64,000 nt of DNA, from NCBI GenBank assembly GCA_946998295.1, contig CAMPYS010000003.1:1-64000 (forward strand), given 5' to 3'. A program made the translations under genes and the position numbers. Below the pieces are notes generated by a model. It made no database searches and had not been told where the DNA came from. It saw only the letters and a list, made by a program, of their open reading frames with translations. Positions 54,988 through 64,000 of the stretch are shown in pieces (the stretch's first letter is position 1; the number at the start of each line of letters is the position of its first letter). This DNA comes from an uncultured Prevotella sp. (lineage in GTDB: Bacteria; Bacteroidota; Bacteroidia; Bacteroidales; Bacteroidaceae).

Positions 54988-57900
54988 ATATATTGAAAGA
55001 ATTTACTATAAAACTTTATTTACCACTATTAATATCGCTCGTTAGTTTGAGCATAAATGCACAAGAGGTAACAACTATAAGTGGGAGAGTAACGTCTACA
55101 GACGGTAAAGCAATAGAAAATGCTATAATTGAGTTAAGAGATAAAAACATGTCTCTGCTTACCAATACTACTTCATCAAAAGATGGAAAATTCTATATAT
55201 CATTACTACCAAAATCTGCAATGATATTAGTAAAATGCGATGGTTATAAAAATAGAATTGTGAAACTAAAAAACAATAAAGCAGGATACAATATAATTCT
55301 TAATTCCCTAGAACAAAATTTAGATGAAGTTGTTGTAACTGGATATGTAAACAAACAAAAAGGTAGTTATGTTGGGGCAAGCTATATAATTAATCGTGAG
55401 ACATTTGATAAACAAATAAACAGAAATTTATTAGATATAATACGCCAAAATACACCTGGTTTTGAACTTACACCCAACATATATAATGGTGCAGATCCAA
55501 ACAAACTACCAGACATGGTACTACGAGGACATAGCAGTTTTATAGAAAATGATAAAACTAATTTACCTCTATTTATATTAGACGGAACAGAAGTAAATAT
55601 TACCACAGTTTTCAATCTACTCCCTTCAACTGTAGAACGTATATCTGTCTTAAAAGATGCAGCAGCAACAGCATATTATGGTTCTAAAGCTGCAAATGGT
55701 GTCATCGTAATTACATCTCGACCAACAAAATCAGGAAATTTACATATTGATTACGAAGGAAGATATCAAATATCAACAGCAGATTTATCTAGTTATAACC
55801 TACTAAATGCTGCTGAAAAATTAGAGTTTGAACGATCAGCAGGATTATATGGTCAATTTTTAGGTAATAGTAAAATTGATATAGAACGCCAAAAACTATA
55901 TTATACTAAATTAGAAAGAGTTAAAGCTGGAATTAACACAGAATGGCTAAACTTTCCACTACGTACAGCGTTTAGCCATAATCATAATATTTTTATAACT
56001 GGAGGTGCGAAAAAATTTAGATATAATATATCTACAGGCTATCAAATAGTTAAAGGAATTATGGACAAAAGTAATAAAAAAAATTTATCACTTCTAATAA
56101 ACATAACATACGGAAATTGGAGCAAACTTTTCGTTCAATTTATATCTCATATAGATAATTCTAATTCATCAGATGTTCCATACGGAAGTTTTAGCGATTA
56201 TGCACTACTCAACCCATACGACCAAGCATATAATATTGATGGATCGCTAAATAAAGAACTTTCATTTGGAAAAGCTAATCCTCTTTATGAAAAAAAATTA
56301 AATAGCTATATCAGAAATAAAAACTTGTCAATAAGTAATAGCATAAAACTAAGATGTAACATAATAGATGGTCTACGCTTTGAAAGTTCAATAAATTATA
56401 CAATATATAAAAGAGATAATGAGAACTTCTATTCTCCACTCTCACAACGTTTTGCTTACATAGAAAAACTAAAACGTGGAGAATTTAACGTTATACACAG
56501 CAATACTAATGACCTCTCAGCCAATCTATTTTTTATTTATGCTAAACCAATAGGTCATTATGGCAATCATTTTATAAATATAACCATAGGTGGAAATATA
56601 CAATCTACTACACAAAATGAAGATGGTTTTACAGCAATAGGTATTTTATCAGATAAAATTGATCATGTATCGCTAGCATCTAGTTTTGCAGAAGGAAGCC
56701 ATCCTGTAGGAGGCTACTCGCTATCGCGTCAATTAGGCAGTTTTTTTAATCTTCAATACATATATCTAAATAGATATTTCATTGATACATCTATACGATA
56801 TGAAGGATCATCTAAGTTTGGTACTGATAATAAATATGCTCCATTTTCTATGATTGGATTAGGCTGGAATTTACATAAAGAAAAAAATCTCCTACCTAAA
56901 TTTATAACTATTTTAAAACTAAGAACTAGTATAGGAAATGTTGGTAATGTTAGTTTTAATCCATATCAAGCACAACTTTCCTATAGATACAGCCCAAACC
57001 TTATATATAACAAAGAGATAGGAGCAGTGCCTGTAGCATTAGTTAATCCAAGACTAAAATGGGAAAAAGCTATAAAGAGAAACATAGGAATAGACTTTGA
57101 ATTATGGCACGAGAGATTGAGTGGCTCCATAGAATATTATCATAATACTACTAAAGATTTAGTAATGACTATAGCAAAACCACCTCATGTTGGCTTTTCA
57201 GAAGGAAAAGAAAATATAGGACAGATTCTTAATACAGGATATGAAATTTCATTAAGAAGTTTAATAGTAAAAAAACATAGTTTTATACTCAAAGGATATA
57301 TAATTGCATCACATAATAGTAATAAAATAATAAAAATTAGCGACTATCTAAAAAATCAAAATAAACGTAATATAAATGGTGGACAAAGATTACCAGTACC
57401 TATATATTCAGAAGGAGAATCACTTACAGCATTAAAAGTAATGAAGTCTGCTGGAATAAATCCTGCAAATGGTAAAGAAATATTTATAAAACGTAATGGC
57501 GAATATACGTACGAATATGATTACAATGAACGGCAAACAGTTGGAGACCTAACCCCTACTCTACAAGGTAGTGGAGGTATAACTGCAACATTTAAAAACT
57601 TTACGCTTTCAATGGCATTCACTTATCGATTAGGAGCTACTATATATAATGCAACATTAGCTTCTAAAGTAGAAAGTACTGATCCTACTGTAAATGCAGA
57701 TAAACGTGTTTTTTATAATAGATGGAAAACTCCAGGACAAGAGGCATTATTCAAAAATATTACAATAACAGAAGTTACTCCTCCTACATCACGATTTATT
57801 GGCAAAGAATATTGCATAGAAGGCTCATCTTTAATGCTATCATACGACTTAGCAAATAAAACTTGCAATAAGATACATATTAAAGCTTTACGGTTATCGT

Positions 57901-58004
57901 TTTCTGTAGGAAACTATTTCTATTTATCCACAATAAAAAGAGAACGGGGACTAAACTATCCATTTGCAAGAAACTGCGAATTAAGACTAAATATACAAAT
58001 ATAA
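54984..58004 (+). CDS. SusC/RagA-family TonB-dependent outer-membrane transporter
   Basis: This 1006-aa protein has a signal peptide (ends INAQ), a carboxypeptidase-regulatory-like beta domain (ISGRVTSTDGKAIENAI), the LDEVVVTGY segment before the plug, the plug domain with LKDAAATAYYGSKAANGVI and a 22-strand-type barrel. SusC-type transporters import oligosaccharides, peptides or other ligands delivered by a partner SusD. No hydrolase is encoded nearby, so the ligand is unknown. It overlaps ispH by 4 bp, so its translation depends at least partly on ispH. Confidence 0.95.
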   Translation: MNILKEFTIKLYLPLLISLVSLSINAQEVTTISGRVTSTDGKAIENAIIELRDKNMSLLTNTTSSKDGKFYISLLPKSAMILVKCDGYKNRIVKLKNNKAGYNIILNSLEQNLDEVVVTGYVNKQKGSYVGASYIINRETFDKQINRNLLDIIRQNTPGFELTPNIYNGADPNKLPDMVLRGHSSFIENDKTNLPLFILDGTEVNITTVFNLLPSTVERISVLKDAAATAYYGSKAANGVIVITSRPTKSGNLHIDYEGRYQISTADLSSYNLLNAAEKLEFERSAGLYGQFLGNSKIDIERQKLYYTKLERVKAGINTEWLNFPLRTAFSHNHNIFITGGAKKFRYNISTGYQIVKGIMDKSNKKNLSLLINITYGNWSKLFVQFISHIDNSNSSDVPYGSFSDYALLNPYDQAYNIDGSLNKELSFGKANPLYEKKLNSYIRNKNLSISNSIKLRCNIIDGLRFESSINYTIYKRDNENFYSPLSQRFAYIEKLKRGEFNVIHSNTNDLSANLFFIYAKPIGHYGNHFINITIGGNIQSTTQNEDGFTAIGILSDKIDHVSLASSFAEGSHPVGGYSLSRQLGSFFNLQYIYLNRYFIDTSIRYEGSSKFGTDNKYAPFSMIGLGWNLHKEKNLLPKFITILKLRTSIGNVGNVSFNPYQAQLSYRYSPNLIYNKEIGAVPVALVNPRLKWEKAIKRNIGIDFELWHERLSGSIEYYHNTTKDLVMTIAKPPHVGFSEGKENIGQILNTGYEISLRSLIVKKHSFILKGYIIASHNSNKIIKISDYLKNQNKRNINGGQRLPVPIYSEGESLTALKVMKSAGINPANGKEIFIKRNGEYTYEYDYNERQTVGDLTPTLQGSGGITATFKNFTLSMAFTYRLGATIYNATLASKVESTDPTVNADKRVFYNRWKTPGQEALFKNITITEVTPPTSRFIGKEYCIEGSSLMLSYDLANKTCNKIHIKALRLSFSVGNYFYLSTIKRERGLNYPFARNCELRLNIQI

Positions 58005-58013
58005 ATAAAACTA

Positions 58014-59432
58014 ATGTATAGACTATATAACATCTTTTGGATAATAATATTAGCAGCTATAATGATTGGTTGCAACTTTGTTAATATTGATACACCTGGA
58101 ATTATTAACGATAAACGTATATTTTCAGATGAACAAGGATTTAAGGATGCACTAACTGGTATATATGCAAATATGGCTAAACCAGAATTATATGGTTGTC
58201 GACTTTCTTTTGGATTTATTGATGAGATTGCACAACTATATTATAACGATACAGAGATAACATTGACACCTTTAACTAAAACATACAATTTAAAATATAA
58301 AGACGTAGATGTACAAAAAAATATTAATTCTATATGGAGTAATGCTTATTTCACAATTTATGCCATAAATAATGTACTTCACCAACTTAAGCTTAAGCCC
58401 AATTTACACAATGCAAAACTATATAAAGCTGAATGCCTAACACTACGTGCCATGCTACATTTTGACCTATTGAGATTATTTGCTCCTAATTATGATCAAC
58501 ATAGTGTACAAGGCATACCATACGTAATGGAAGCATCTGTAGATCCTACACCTATTAGCTCTGTAGACAACTGTAACAAAAAAATTATTAATGACTTACA
58601 ACAAGCTGACAAACTATTCTCGACAATACCTATAAGCAACAAAAGATCTACAAACATGCTATATGCTAACCGTAATGCAGCTAAAGCATTATTGGCACGA
58701 GTATATAATTGGGATGGAAACAGCAATAAAGCTATATTTTATGCTAAACAAGTATTAGATGCAAATTTTAAACTATCTAAAGATGAAGAACTATTACAAT
58801 TATTTCGTGGATATACAGCAAAACAAGAATGTATTTTTGCTATTAATGCACCTAAAGCACACATAAATGTAAAAACAAAATTTTTTCCTGCACGATTAAC
58901 ACCAACTTGCAACATTGTTAGAAATAATTATAAACAAATATTCAATGTTTCAACATTCACTGCTGACAATAATGATTATAGATACCAAGCATATTTTGCC
59001 CTAACAGATTGGGGACGTCCTGTTACTGCTTTTGTTAAATTTTACGATAAGTATTACGAAGAAAATCAAACATGGCTACCAGATAGAATCCCAGCTATAA
59101 ATATTATTAGACTACCTGAAATGTATTATATCATTGCAGAATCAGAATATATTAATAATAACCAAAAACAGTGTTTAAAAGCATTAAATACTGTCATAAC
59201 ATCACGCGGATTAAAACCTATTAAAATTGAAGACATTCAAACAGATATAAAATTCAAAGAAATACTATCTAAAGAAATTATTAAAGAATACTGGGGAGAA
59301 GGACAAGCATTTTTTACATATAAGCGGTTTAAGTTACCAATGAAAGGACTAAATGGAAAAATATTTGAACCAAATAATAGAACTTACGTTTTACCACTAC
59401 CTGATAGCGAAGTAAAAACACCTATAATATAA
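58014..59432 (+). CDS. SusD/RagB-family surface lipoprotein
   Basis: This 472-aa lipoprotein has lipobox MIGC (Cys20) and the helical TPR-like fold of SusD, with the C-terminal RLPEMYYIIAESEYINN and KEYWGEGQAFFTYKR. It caps the SusC transporter and binds the ligand at the cell surface. It follows the SusC gene after 9 bp. Confidence 0.94.
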   Translation: MYRLYNIFWIIILAAIMIGCNFVNIDTPGIINDKRIFSDEQGFKDALTGIYANMAKPELYGCRLSFGFIDEIAQLYYNDTEITLTPLTKTYNLKYKDVDVQKNINSIWSNAYFTIYAINNVLHQLKLKPNLHNAKLYKAECLTLRAMLHFDLLRLFAPNYDQHSVQGIPYVMEASVDPTPISSVDNCNKKIINDLQQADKLFSTIPISNKRSTNMLYANRNAAKALLARVYNWDGNSNKAIFYAKQVLDANFKLSKDEELLQLFRGYTAKQECIFAINAPKAHINVKTKFFPARLTPTCNIVRNNYKQIFNVSTFTADNNDYRYQAYFALTDWGRPVTAFVKFYDKYYEENQTWLPDRIPAINIIRLPEMYYIIAESEYINNNQKQCLKALNTVITSRGLKPIKIEDIQTDIKFKEILSKEIIKEYWGEGQAFFTYKRFKLPMKGLNGKIFEPNNRTYVLPLPDSEVKTPII

Positions 59433-59437
59433 ACTAT

Positions 59438-60121
59438 ATGAAAAGAATACATATAATATTTCTATTTATATTATTAATTATAATTTGCTCTGTGTCATGC
59501 CATCAAGGAGAGAGTTTCAACTATAAAGGTAAAGCTGGAATAAGTTTTGAAGCTTCTACATATGATATTCATCTTGGAAGTCTACCCTACTCAATTAAAG
59601 AATTTCAAGTAAAAATACCACTGACTCTAATAGGAACAACCTCAAACATAGATCGTAACTATGAAATAAAAATTATAGATACACTATCTACAGCTATAGA
59701 GAATATTCAATACAAATCAATACCAAGAAAGTTTACACTAAAAGCATTTTCTACCAATGATACTATATATTTAACTATTATAAGAGGTAAACTCAATGCT
59801 ACATCAAAATATAGTCTTACCATGCAAATAAAAAAAGAAACAGATCTACCACCATTAATACAAAAACTCTCTATGGTAACTATAAATTTTGATAATATAT
59901 TAGATATGCCTACATGGTGGCAAAAACTATCATACTGGCTTGGAGAATATGATATAAGAAAATACCAAAAATTTATAGAATTAAATGGAACTCCTATAAC
60001 ATCTGAAGAAATTGAAAAGAAAAAATATGAATATCTTCGTATCTTTAAACGTGTAAAAGAGTATTTTGATAATCACCCTGAAGAGGGAATAACATTTCCT
60101 GATGTAGTATGGGAAATATAA
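59438..60121 (+). CDS. DUF4843-family lipoprotein
   Basis: This 227-aa lipoprotein (lipobox SVSC, Cys21) has the beta-rich GKAGISFEA start typical of DUF4843 and a C-terminal helical part with DMPTWWQKLSYWLGEY. DUF4843 proteins are encoded after SusD in many Bacteroidetes transport loci and are thought to lie on the surface; the function is unknown. It begins 5 bp after the SusD gene. Confidence 0.85.
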   Translation: MKRIHIIFLFILLIIICSVSCHQGESFNYKGKAGISFEASTYDIHLGSLPYSIKEFQVKIPLTLIGTTSNIDRNYEIKIIDTLSTAIENIQYKSIPRKFTLKAFSTNDTIYLTIIRGKLNATSKYSLTMQIKKETDLPPLIQKLSMVTINFDNILDMPTWWQKLSYWLGEYDIRKYQKFIELNGTPITSEEIEKKKYEYLRIFKRVKEYFDNHPEEGITFPDVVWEI

Positions 60122-60142
60122 AAATAAATTAATAAAAATCAA

Positions 60143-61684
60143 ATGAAACACTTAAAATTATTTTATTCAATCACAATAGGCATTTCTTGTCTACTTATAT
60201 CTTGCTCAGAGGATAACAAAATTAATAAAAATGAAGATCCTATAGTAAATACAGAAACACCTACAAAAAAGATGTTAACAATTACAGGTATTGATGCTGA
60301 ATACAGCGCAAAAATAGGAACACACTTTAAACTAATACCAAAAGTAGAAAAAAACAATGACGAACAACTTACATACGAATGGAGTATTGACTTTAAAAAA
60401 GTTAGCACTAATGAAAAACTTGACTATATATGTTCTAAACCAGGAAAGTTTTCTTGTTATCTAAAAATAAAAAGCAGTAAAGGAAATGCAAAAATTGTTG
60501 AATTTACTCTATATGTATATACAGGATACGATCAAGGACTACTACTGTATACTACAACCAATGGTAAAGCACAATTAAGTTACAAGTCTATAAACGAAAT
60601 GGAAGTACCTGCGGTTAAAGATGTATTTACTGAAAATAATCCAACATTAACTTTAGGAACTGTACCATTGTGCTTGGCATGGACAGGAGAAGGTATTACA
60701 AATCCACAAAACCTTGAAGAATCAAACCCACTTGAAGTTGTAATGGCTTGTGATAATCCACGTAAAATATACCTTTTAGATGCTGTTACACTGAAAGCAA
60801 AAAATGAAGTAAAATATAATGGAAATAATAACTCCTTTTCACCTAATACAGCATTTGTACCATACGGAAACCAAAACTTTCTTTGGAACAAAGATTTTAA
60901 TGTTATTTATTTCATTGGCGGAGGTAGAGACTATCTTATGACTTCAGACCATAATTTCATACTTGGTAAACGTAGCCACCAATTACCTTCATATGTAAAA
61001 ATAGCAGATATGGTTTGCAACTTAATAACAAACCCTATGGATATGGTTCGAGTTTACTTTGATATTGCTCAACAACATCTTATCTATGTATGTGGAATAC
61101 GTGGAGTTGCAGAGAGTAAAATTTCTACATCTGTCAAACCCATTGCTTTGTTGGCTTGTAACGGTAAATATGCTAGTCAAAATGCAGATTATAGATATGA
61201 ACCTAATCAAATTCTACTTATTGGAGAAAAAGCTAATAAAGATATAATGATATATCATATTGCACCAACTGCAAACAAACAACAAGAACGATTGATAAGC
61301 GAAAAAAATGTTTCTGGACGAATTACTAAAACTGATGCTATAGGTATAAATCCTATTAGCCCTATATTATATTATGGCAACAATAAAGGTGAAATAAAAA
61401 TGTATAACTACATTGGAGAAAACTTTTCTGACAAACCATTTATACAATTAGGGGAACAATATAGTATCAAAAAGATTGTATTCAATCCATATAACAAAAA
61501 ACAGATGTATGTAGCTGCACAAGATACAAAAGCACCTATAAATCAGTCGGCTACTATTTTTATTATAAATATAACAGATAATGAAAAAGGTAAAATTATA
61601 AATAAATCAGAACATCTCGGTGGAGAAATACATAACCTTATTTATAAGGGCAATGGCACTGAGATGTGGGAACATATAAAATAA
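60143..61684 (+). CDS. PKD-like family lipoprotein
   Basis: This 513-aa lipoprotein (lipobox LLISC, Cys21) has an Ig/PKD-like beta domain at about 45-130 (YEWSIDFKKV, KFSCYLKIKS) followed by a repeated beta structure like a propeller (about 135-500). It belongs to the lipoproteins found with SusCD and DUF4843; a surface-exposed ligand-binding role is likely but not shown. It is 21 bp after the DUF4843 gene. Confidence 0.82.
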   Translation: MKHLKLFYSITIGISCLLISCSEDNKINKNEDPIVNTETPTKKMLTITGIDAEYSAKIGTHFKLIPKVEKNNDEQLTYEWSIDFKKVSTNEKLDYICSKPGKFSCYLKIKSSKGNAKIVEFTLYVYTGYDQGLLLYTTTNGKAQLSYKSINEMEVPAVKDVFTENNPTLTLGTVPLCLAWTGEGITNPQNLEESNPLEVVMACDNPRKIYLLDAVTLKAKNEVKYNGNNNSFSPNTAFVPYGNQNFLWNKDFNVIYFIGGGRDYLMTSDHNFILGKRSHQLPSYVKIADMVCNLITNPMDMVRVYFDIAQQHLIYVCGIRGVAESKISTSVKPIALLACNGKYASQNADYRYEPNQILLIGEKANKDIMIYHIAPTANKQQERLISEKNVSGRITKTDAIGINPISPILYYGNNKGEIKMYNYIGENFSDKPFIQLGEQYSIKKIVFNPYNKKQMYVAAQDTKAPINQSATIFIINITDNEKGKIINKSEHLGGEIHNLIYKGNGTEMWEHIK

Positions 61685-61745
61685 ATTGAGAATTAATAAT
61701 GACAAAATTTTATTCATATTGTTAAATAAAAATAATCAGTAAAAA

Positions 61746-63587
61746 ATGAAAAAATTTACATTTATTATTGCAACAGCACTTTTATTTAGTTTAAGTGCTG
61801 CATGGGGAAAATCAAATGTTGTTCAACAACACACTAAAAAAATTACAAATTCTATAAAAGCTCTACCTACAGGAGTAGAAGTAAAGGATAACGTAATAAC
61901 TAAATGGGATGCAGAAATACCTGAAAAATTAGTAATTCCAGAAGGAATTGTTGGTATAGCCGATAATGTTTTCTATATGAAGCCTGTCAAAGAAATTGTG
62001 TTTCCAAAAACATTAAAGAGCATTGGTAAAAATGCATTTGCTTATTGTAACTCAATAGAAACCATAAATCTATTTAATGGACTTGAAGTGATAGCTGAAA
62101 GTGCTTTCTATCAGTGCCATAATCTAAGGCTTGTAAATGTGCCTAAGACTATAAAAATTATGGGGCCTAATGCTTTTGCATATTGCGATAAACTGGTAAC
62201 GCTTAATTTAGAAGAGGGATTAACTCTAATTGGAGAAAGTGCATTCTTTGGATGCAAGATGCTAGAAAAAATTAATTTACCTAAAAGTTTAACTTCTATC
62301 GATGAAAATGCATTTGGAGAGTGTACCAGTATTAATAATATGGTAATACCAGAAGGGATCACAACAATCATGGACAGAACTTTTCAAGGTTGCACTAATT
62401 TAGCATCAGTAAAACTCCCTAAAACACTTGAAAGCATAAAAAAAACAGCATTTTCAAATTGTGAAAAACTGGAAGAGATTGAACTACCTCAAAATTTAAA
62501 ACTTATAGAACCACAAGCATTCTCAGGATGTTCATCATTAAAGAGTATTACTATTCCAGAAGGAATTGACCAAATACAGGCTTCAACATTTGAAAATTGC
62601 AGTTCACTTAATAAAATACAACTACCATCATCAATAACATTATTGAATCACAAAGCATTCAAAGATTGTAAAAGTCTTCAAACAATAGATTTAACTAACA
62701 TAGCTATTAAAACTATTGGAAATTTTGTTTTTCAGAATTGCAGTAATTTAGAAAGTATTACACTACCAGCATCACTAAAAACAATGGGATTAAATACTTT
62801 TACAGGATGTAATAAACTTTCAAAGGTAGTATGTAAAGCTACTACACCCCCTACTATAAAAGGCTCATTTAATAAAACTCCTGACTCTAAGGTCTTATAT
62901 GTACCCGAAAGTGCTGTTGAGGATTATAAAAAAGAGTGGGGAAAAGCTAAATTCTCTAATATAGAACCTATAAAAGAAGAGAAAAAAGAACCAGAAACAA
63001 AAAAAGATGAAAAAGTTGCAATATTCAACTTTGCAGAAAACCCATGGAAAGTCCCTACTGCAAAACAAGGAGATAAACCAGAAGTAGCAAAAATTGAAGA
63101 TGGGACAGCTCTCACTATTGATGGTATTTCTCTAACCTTCCAAAAATTACACGAACGTTACTGGAATCGTATCATGGACGGTAATCTCAAAGCATACATC
63201 CATAACACAATAACATTCACAGCTCCTCAAAATGTTACTATAACAAAAATAGAATTCTTCAGTAAACCTTATGAGTGCGACTTTGAAGAAATTACTCAAA
63301 CTGGAGGTAAATACTATTGTGCAGATGATGATAATTCAGATTATTATATTTGGGATGGTAAAGCACCTGTAATTAAATTTAAAGATACAAACAATAACAC
63401 TATAAAGAAAATAAAGGTTACATATATTTCTGATAAAACTGATGGTGTAAAGAATATTAAAACTAATATTACAAATGATAGTAAGATTTATAATATTCGC
63501 GGTATAGCAGTTGGTAAATACAAAGACTTATCAACTCTACCTAAAGGCATATATATTGTTAACGGTACTAAGATTATAAAGAATTAA
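61746..63587 (+). CDS. BspA-like leucine-rich-repeat surface protein
   Basis: This 613-aa secreted protein has a signal peptide (ends AAWG) and about 13 LRR_5-type repeats of about 23 residues, each with the pattern IGKNAFAYC.S (about 70-360). A linker rich in Lys and Glu follows (about 385-415), then a beta domain, and a short Por-type tail with STLPKGIYIVNGTK. BspA-like proteins bind host matrix proteins or other bacteria. It ends the operon, 61 bp after the PKD-like gene. Confidence 0.88.
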   Translation: MKKFTFIIATALLFSLSAAWGKSNVVQQHTKKITNSIKALPTGVEVKDNVITKWDAEIPEKLVIPEGIVGIADNVFYMKPVKEIVFPKTLKSIGKNAFAYCNSIETINLFNGLEVIAESAFYQCHNLRLVNVPKTIKIMGPNAFAYCDKLVTLNLEEGLTLIGESAFFGCKMLEKINLPKSLTSIDENAFGECTSINNMVIPEGITTIMDRTFQGCTNLASVKLPKTLESIKKTAFSNCEKLEEIELPQNLKLIEPQAFSGCSSLKSITIPEGIDQIQASTFENCSSLNKIQLPSSITLLNHKAFKDCKSLQTIDLTNIAIKTIGNFVFQNCSNLESITLPASLKTMGLNTFTGCNKLSKVVCKATTPPTIKGSFNKTPDSKVLYVPESAVEDYKKEWGKAKFSNIEPIKEEKKEPETKKDEKVAIFNFAENPWKVPTAKQGDKPEVAKIEDGTALTIDGISLTFQKLHERYWNRIMDGNLKAYIHNTITFTAPQNVTITKIEFFSKPYECDFEEITQTGGKYYCADDDNSDYYIWDGKAPVIKFKDTNNNTIKKIKVTYISDKTDGVKNIKTNITNDSKIYNIRGIAVGKYKDLSTLPKGIYIVNGTKIIKN

Positions 63588-63623
63588 TATTATTATATCC
63601 CAGTAAAACTTGGAAAATCAATA

Positions 63624-63662
63624 AAATAATAGGGTGTACTTATTTTGTACACCCTATTATTT
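63624..63662 (+). terminator. terminator of the SusCD-like operon
   Basis: AAATAATAGGGTGTAC at 63624-63639 pairs with GTACACCCTATTATTT at 63647-63662, loop 7 nt, followed by T-rich sequence. It lies 37 bp past the leucine-rich-repeat gene. Confidence 0.9.
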
Positions 63663-63728
63663 TATTTTTAACTCCAAAATTGTTAACTTTCTTTAGTTCC
63701 TTGCAATTTATTTTTAAATATTATAGAA

Positions 63729-63771
63729 ATAAGAAAGTCTATGAAATTTAAATATTCATAGACTTTCTTAT
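63729..63771 (-). terminator. terminator of the DUF4295 gene
   Basis: A 17-bp perfect stem (63729-63745 with 63755-63771), loop 9 nt, begins 29 bp past the DUF4295 stop on the minus strand. Confidence 0.8.
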
Positions 63772-63800
63772 ATAGATATTATTTGTTATTTGAAATCTTC

Positions 63801-63956
63801 TTACTTAAAGAAATTCTTTACTTCTTCATTAGGAACCATTTGCTCGTCAAAGATATAAGCACCAGTCTTAGGGCTTTTTACCATTTTTATTACTTTTGTA
63901 TATACTCTACCATCTGTAGAACCTTCATGAAGGGTTGCGACTGCTTTCTTTGCCAT
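63801..63956 (-). CDS. DUF4295 small ribosome-associated protein
   Basis: This 51-residue protein (MAKKAVATLHEGSTDGRVYT..., ending EEVKNFFK) matches DUF4295, a family restricted to Bacteroidetes and usually encoded after the L28 and L33 genes (rpmB, rpmG). I recall it as a proposed Bacteroidetes-specific ribosomal protein, sometimes called bL38, but I cannot verify that here. It would be the last gene of a translation operon lying beyond the right edge. Confidence 0.88.
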   Translation of the reverse strand: MAKKAVATLHEGSTDGRVYTKVIKMVKSPKTGAYIFDEQMVPNEEVKNFFK

Positions 63957-64000
63957 AATGTTCTAATTATATTAAATTGTAAATATAAAACACCTATTAT

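Overview
The window looks like chromosomal DNA of a low-GC, AT-rich member of the Bacteroidales, probably close to the Prevotella/Bacteroides group. This rests on gene content and signals, since no rRNA is present: a fused nuoCD inside a nuo operon that lacks nuoEFG, a moxR-DUF58-batABCDE operon, SusC/SusD-type outer-membrane proteins, Por-type (T9SS-like) C-terminal tails, a GldB-like lipoprotein, a DUF4295 gene, promoters of the form TTTG-N19-21-TAnnTTTG, and almost no Shine-Dalgarno sequences. No tRNA, rRNA, insertion sequence, prophage or CRISPR array was recognised.

Layout. 1-1473: a 23-bp tandem repeat running off the left edge, then a type I restriction specificity gene (hsdS) with internal repeats that could change its specificity. 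1692-15133 (minus): twelve tightly packed genes reading moxR, DUF58, a membrane protein, batA, batB, batC, a batD-batE fusion, a PAP2 phosphatase, queA, an Smr/DUF2027 protein and nadE, closed by a terminator. 15402-21789: a DPP-IV-like peptidase, a radical SAM protein (plus), a GldB-like lipoprotein, a glycosyltransferase and mtaB. 21925-32314 (minus): nuoA, B, CD, H, I, J, K, L, M, N for respiratory complex I. 32315-36751: a secreted leucine-rich-repeat protein, a frameshifted tail remnant, gpmA and two long intergenic stretches.

36752-47769: nifJ, an AAA ATPase, a divergent ATP-grasp-like gene of unknown function, proS with a porin and a 55-residue membrane protein that has not been named, and typA. 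48079-63587 (plus): rpsO with a structured leader and strong terminator, then a probable 15-kb transcription unit with a giant alpha-2-macroglobulin-like protein, ispH, SusC, SusD, a DUF4843 lipoprotein, a PKD-like lipoprotein and a BspA-like leucine-rich-repeat protein. The right edge holds a 51-residue DUF4295 gene (minus).

Most of the window is core metabolism, respiration and translation. The accessory parts are the hsdS locus, the surface leucine-rich-repeat genes with a decayed copy, and the SusCD-like locus, which has no recognisable hydrolase. I do not see a self-evident new defence or mobile system. The best candidates for undescribed biology are the repeat-rich hsdS locus, the 23-bp repeat shared with a gene-poor region 36 kb away, the batD-batE fusion, the orphan ATP-grasp-like protein, and the hydrolase-free SusCD locus coupled to ispH.
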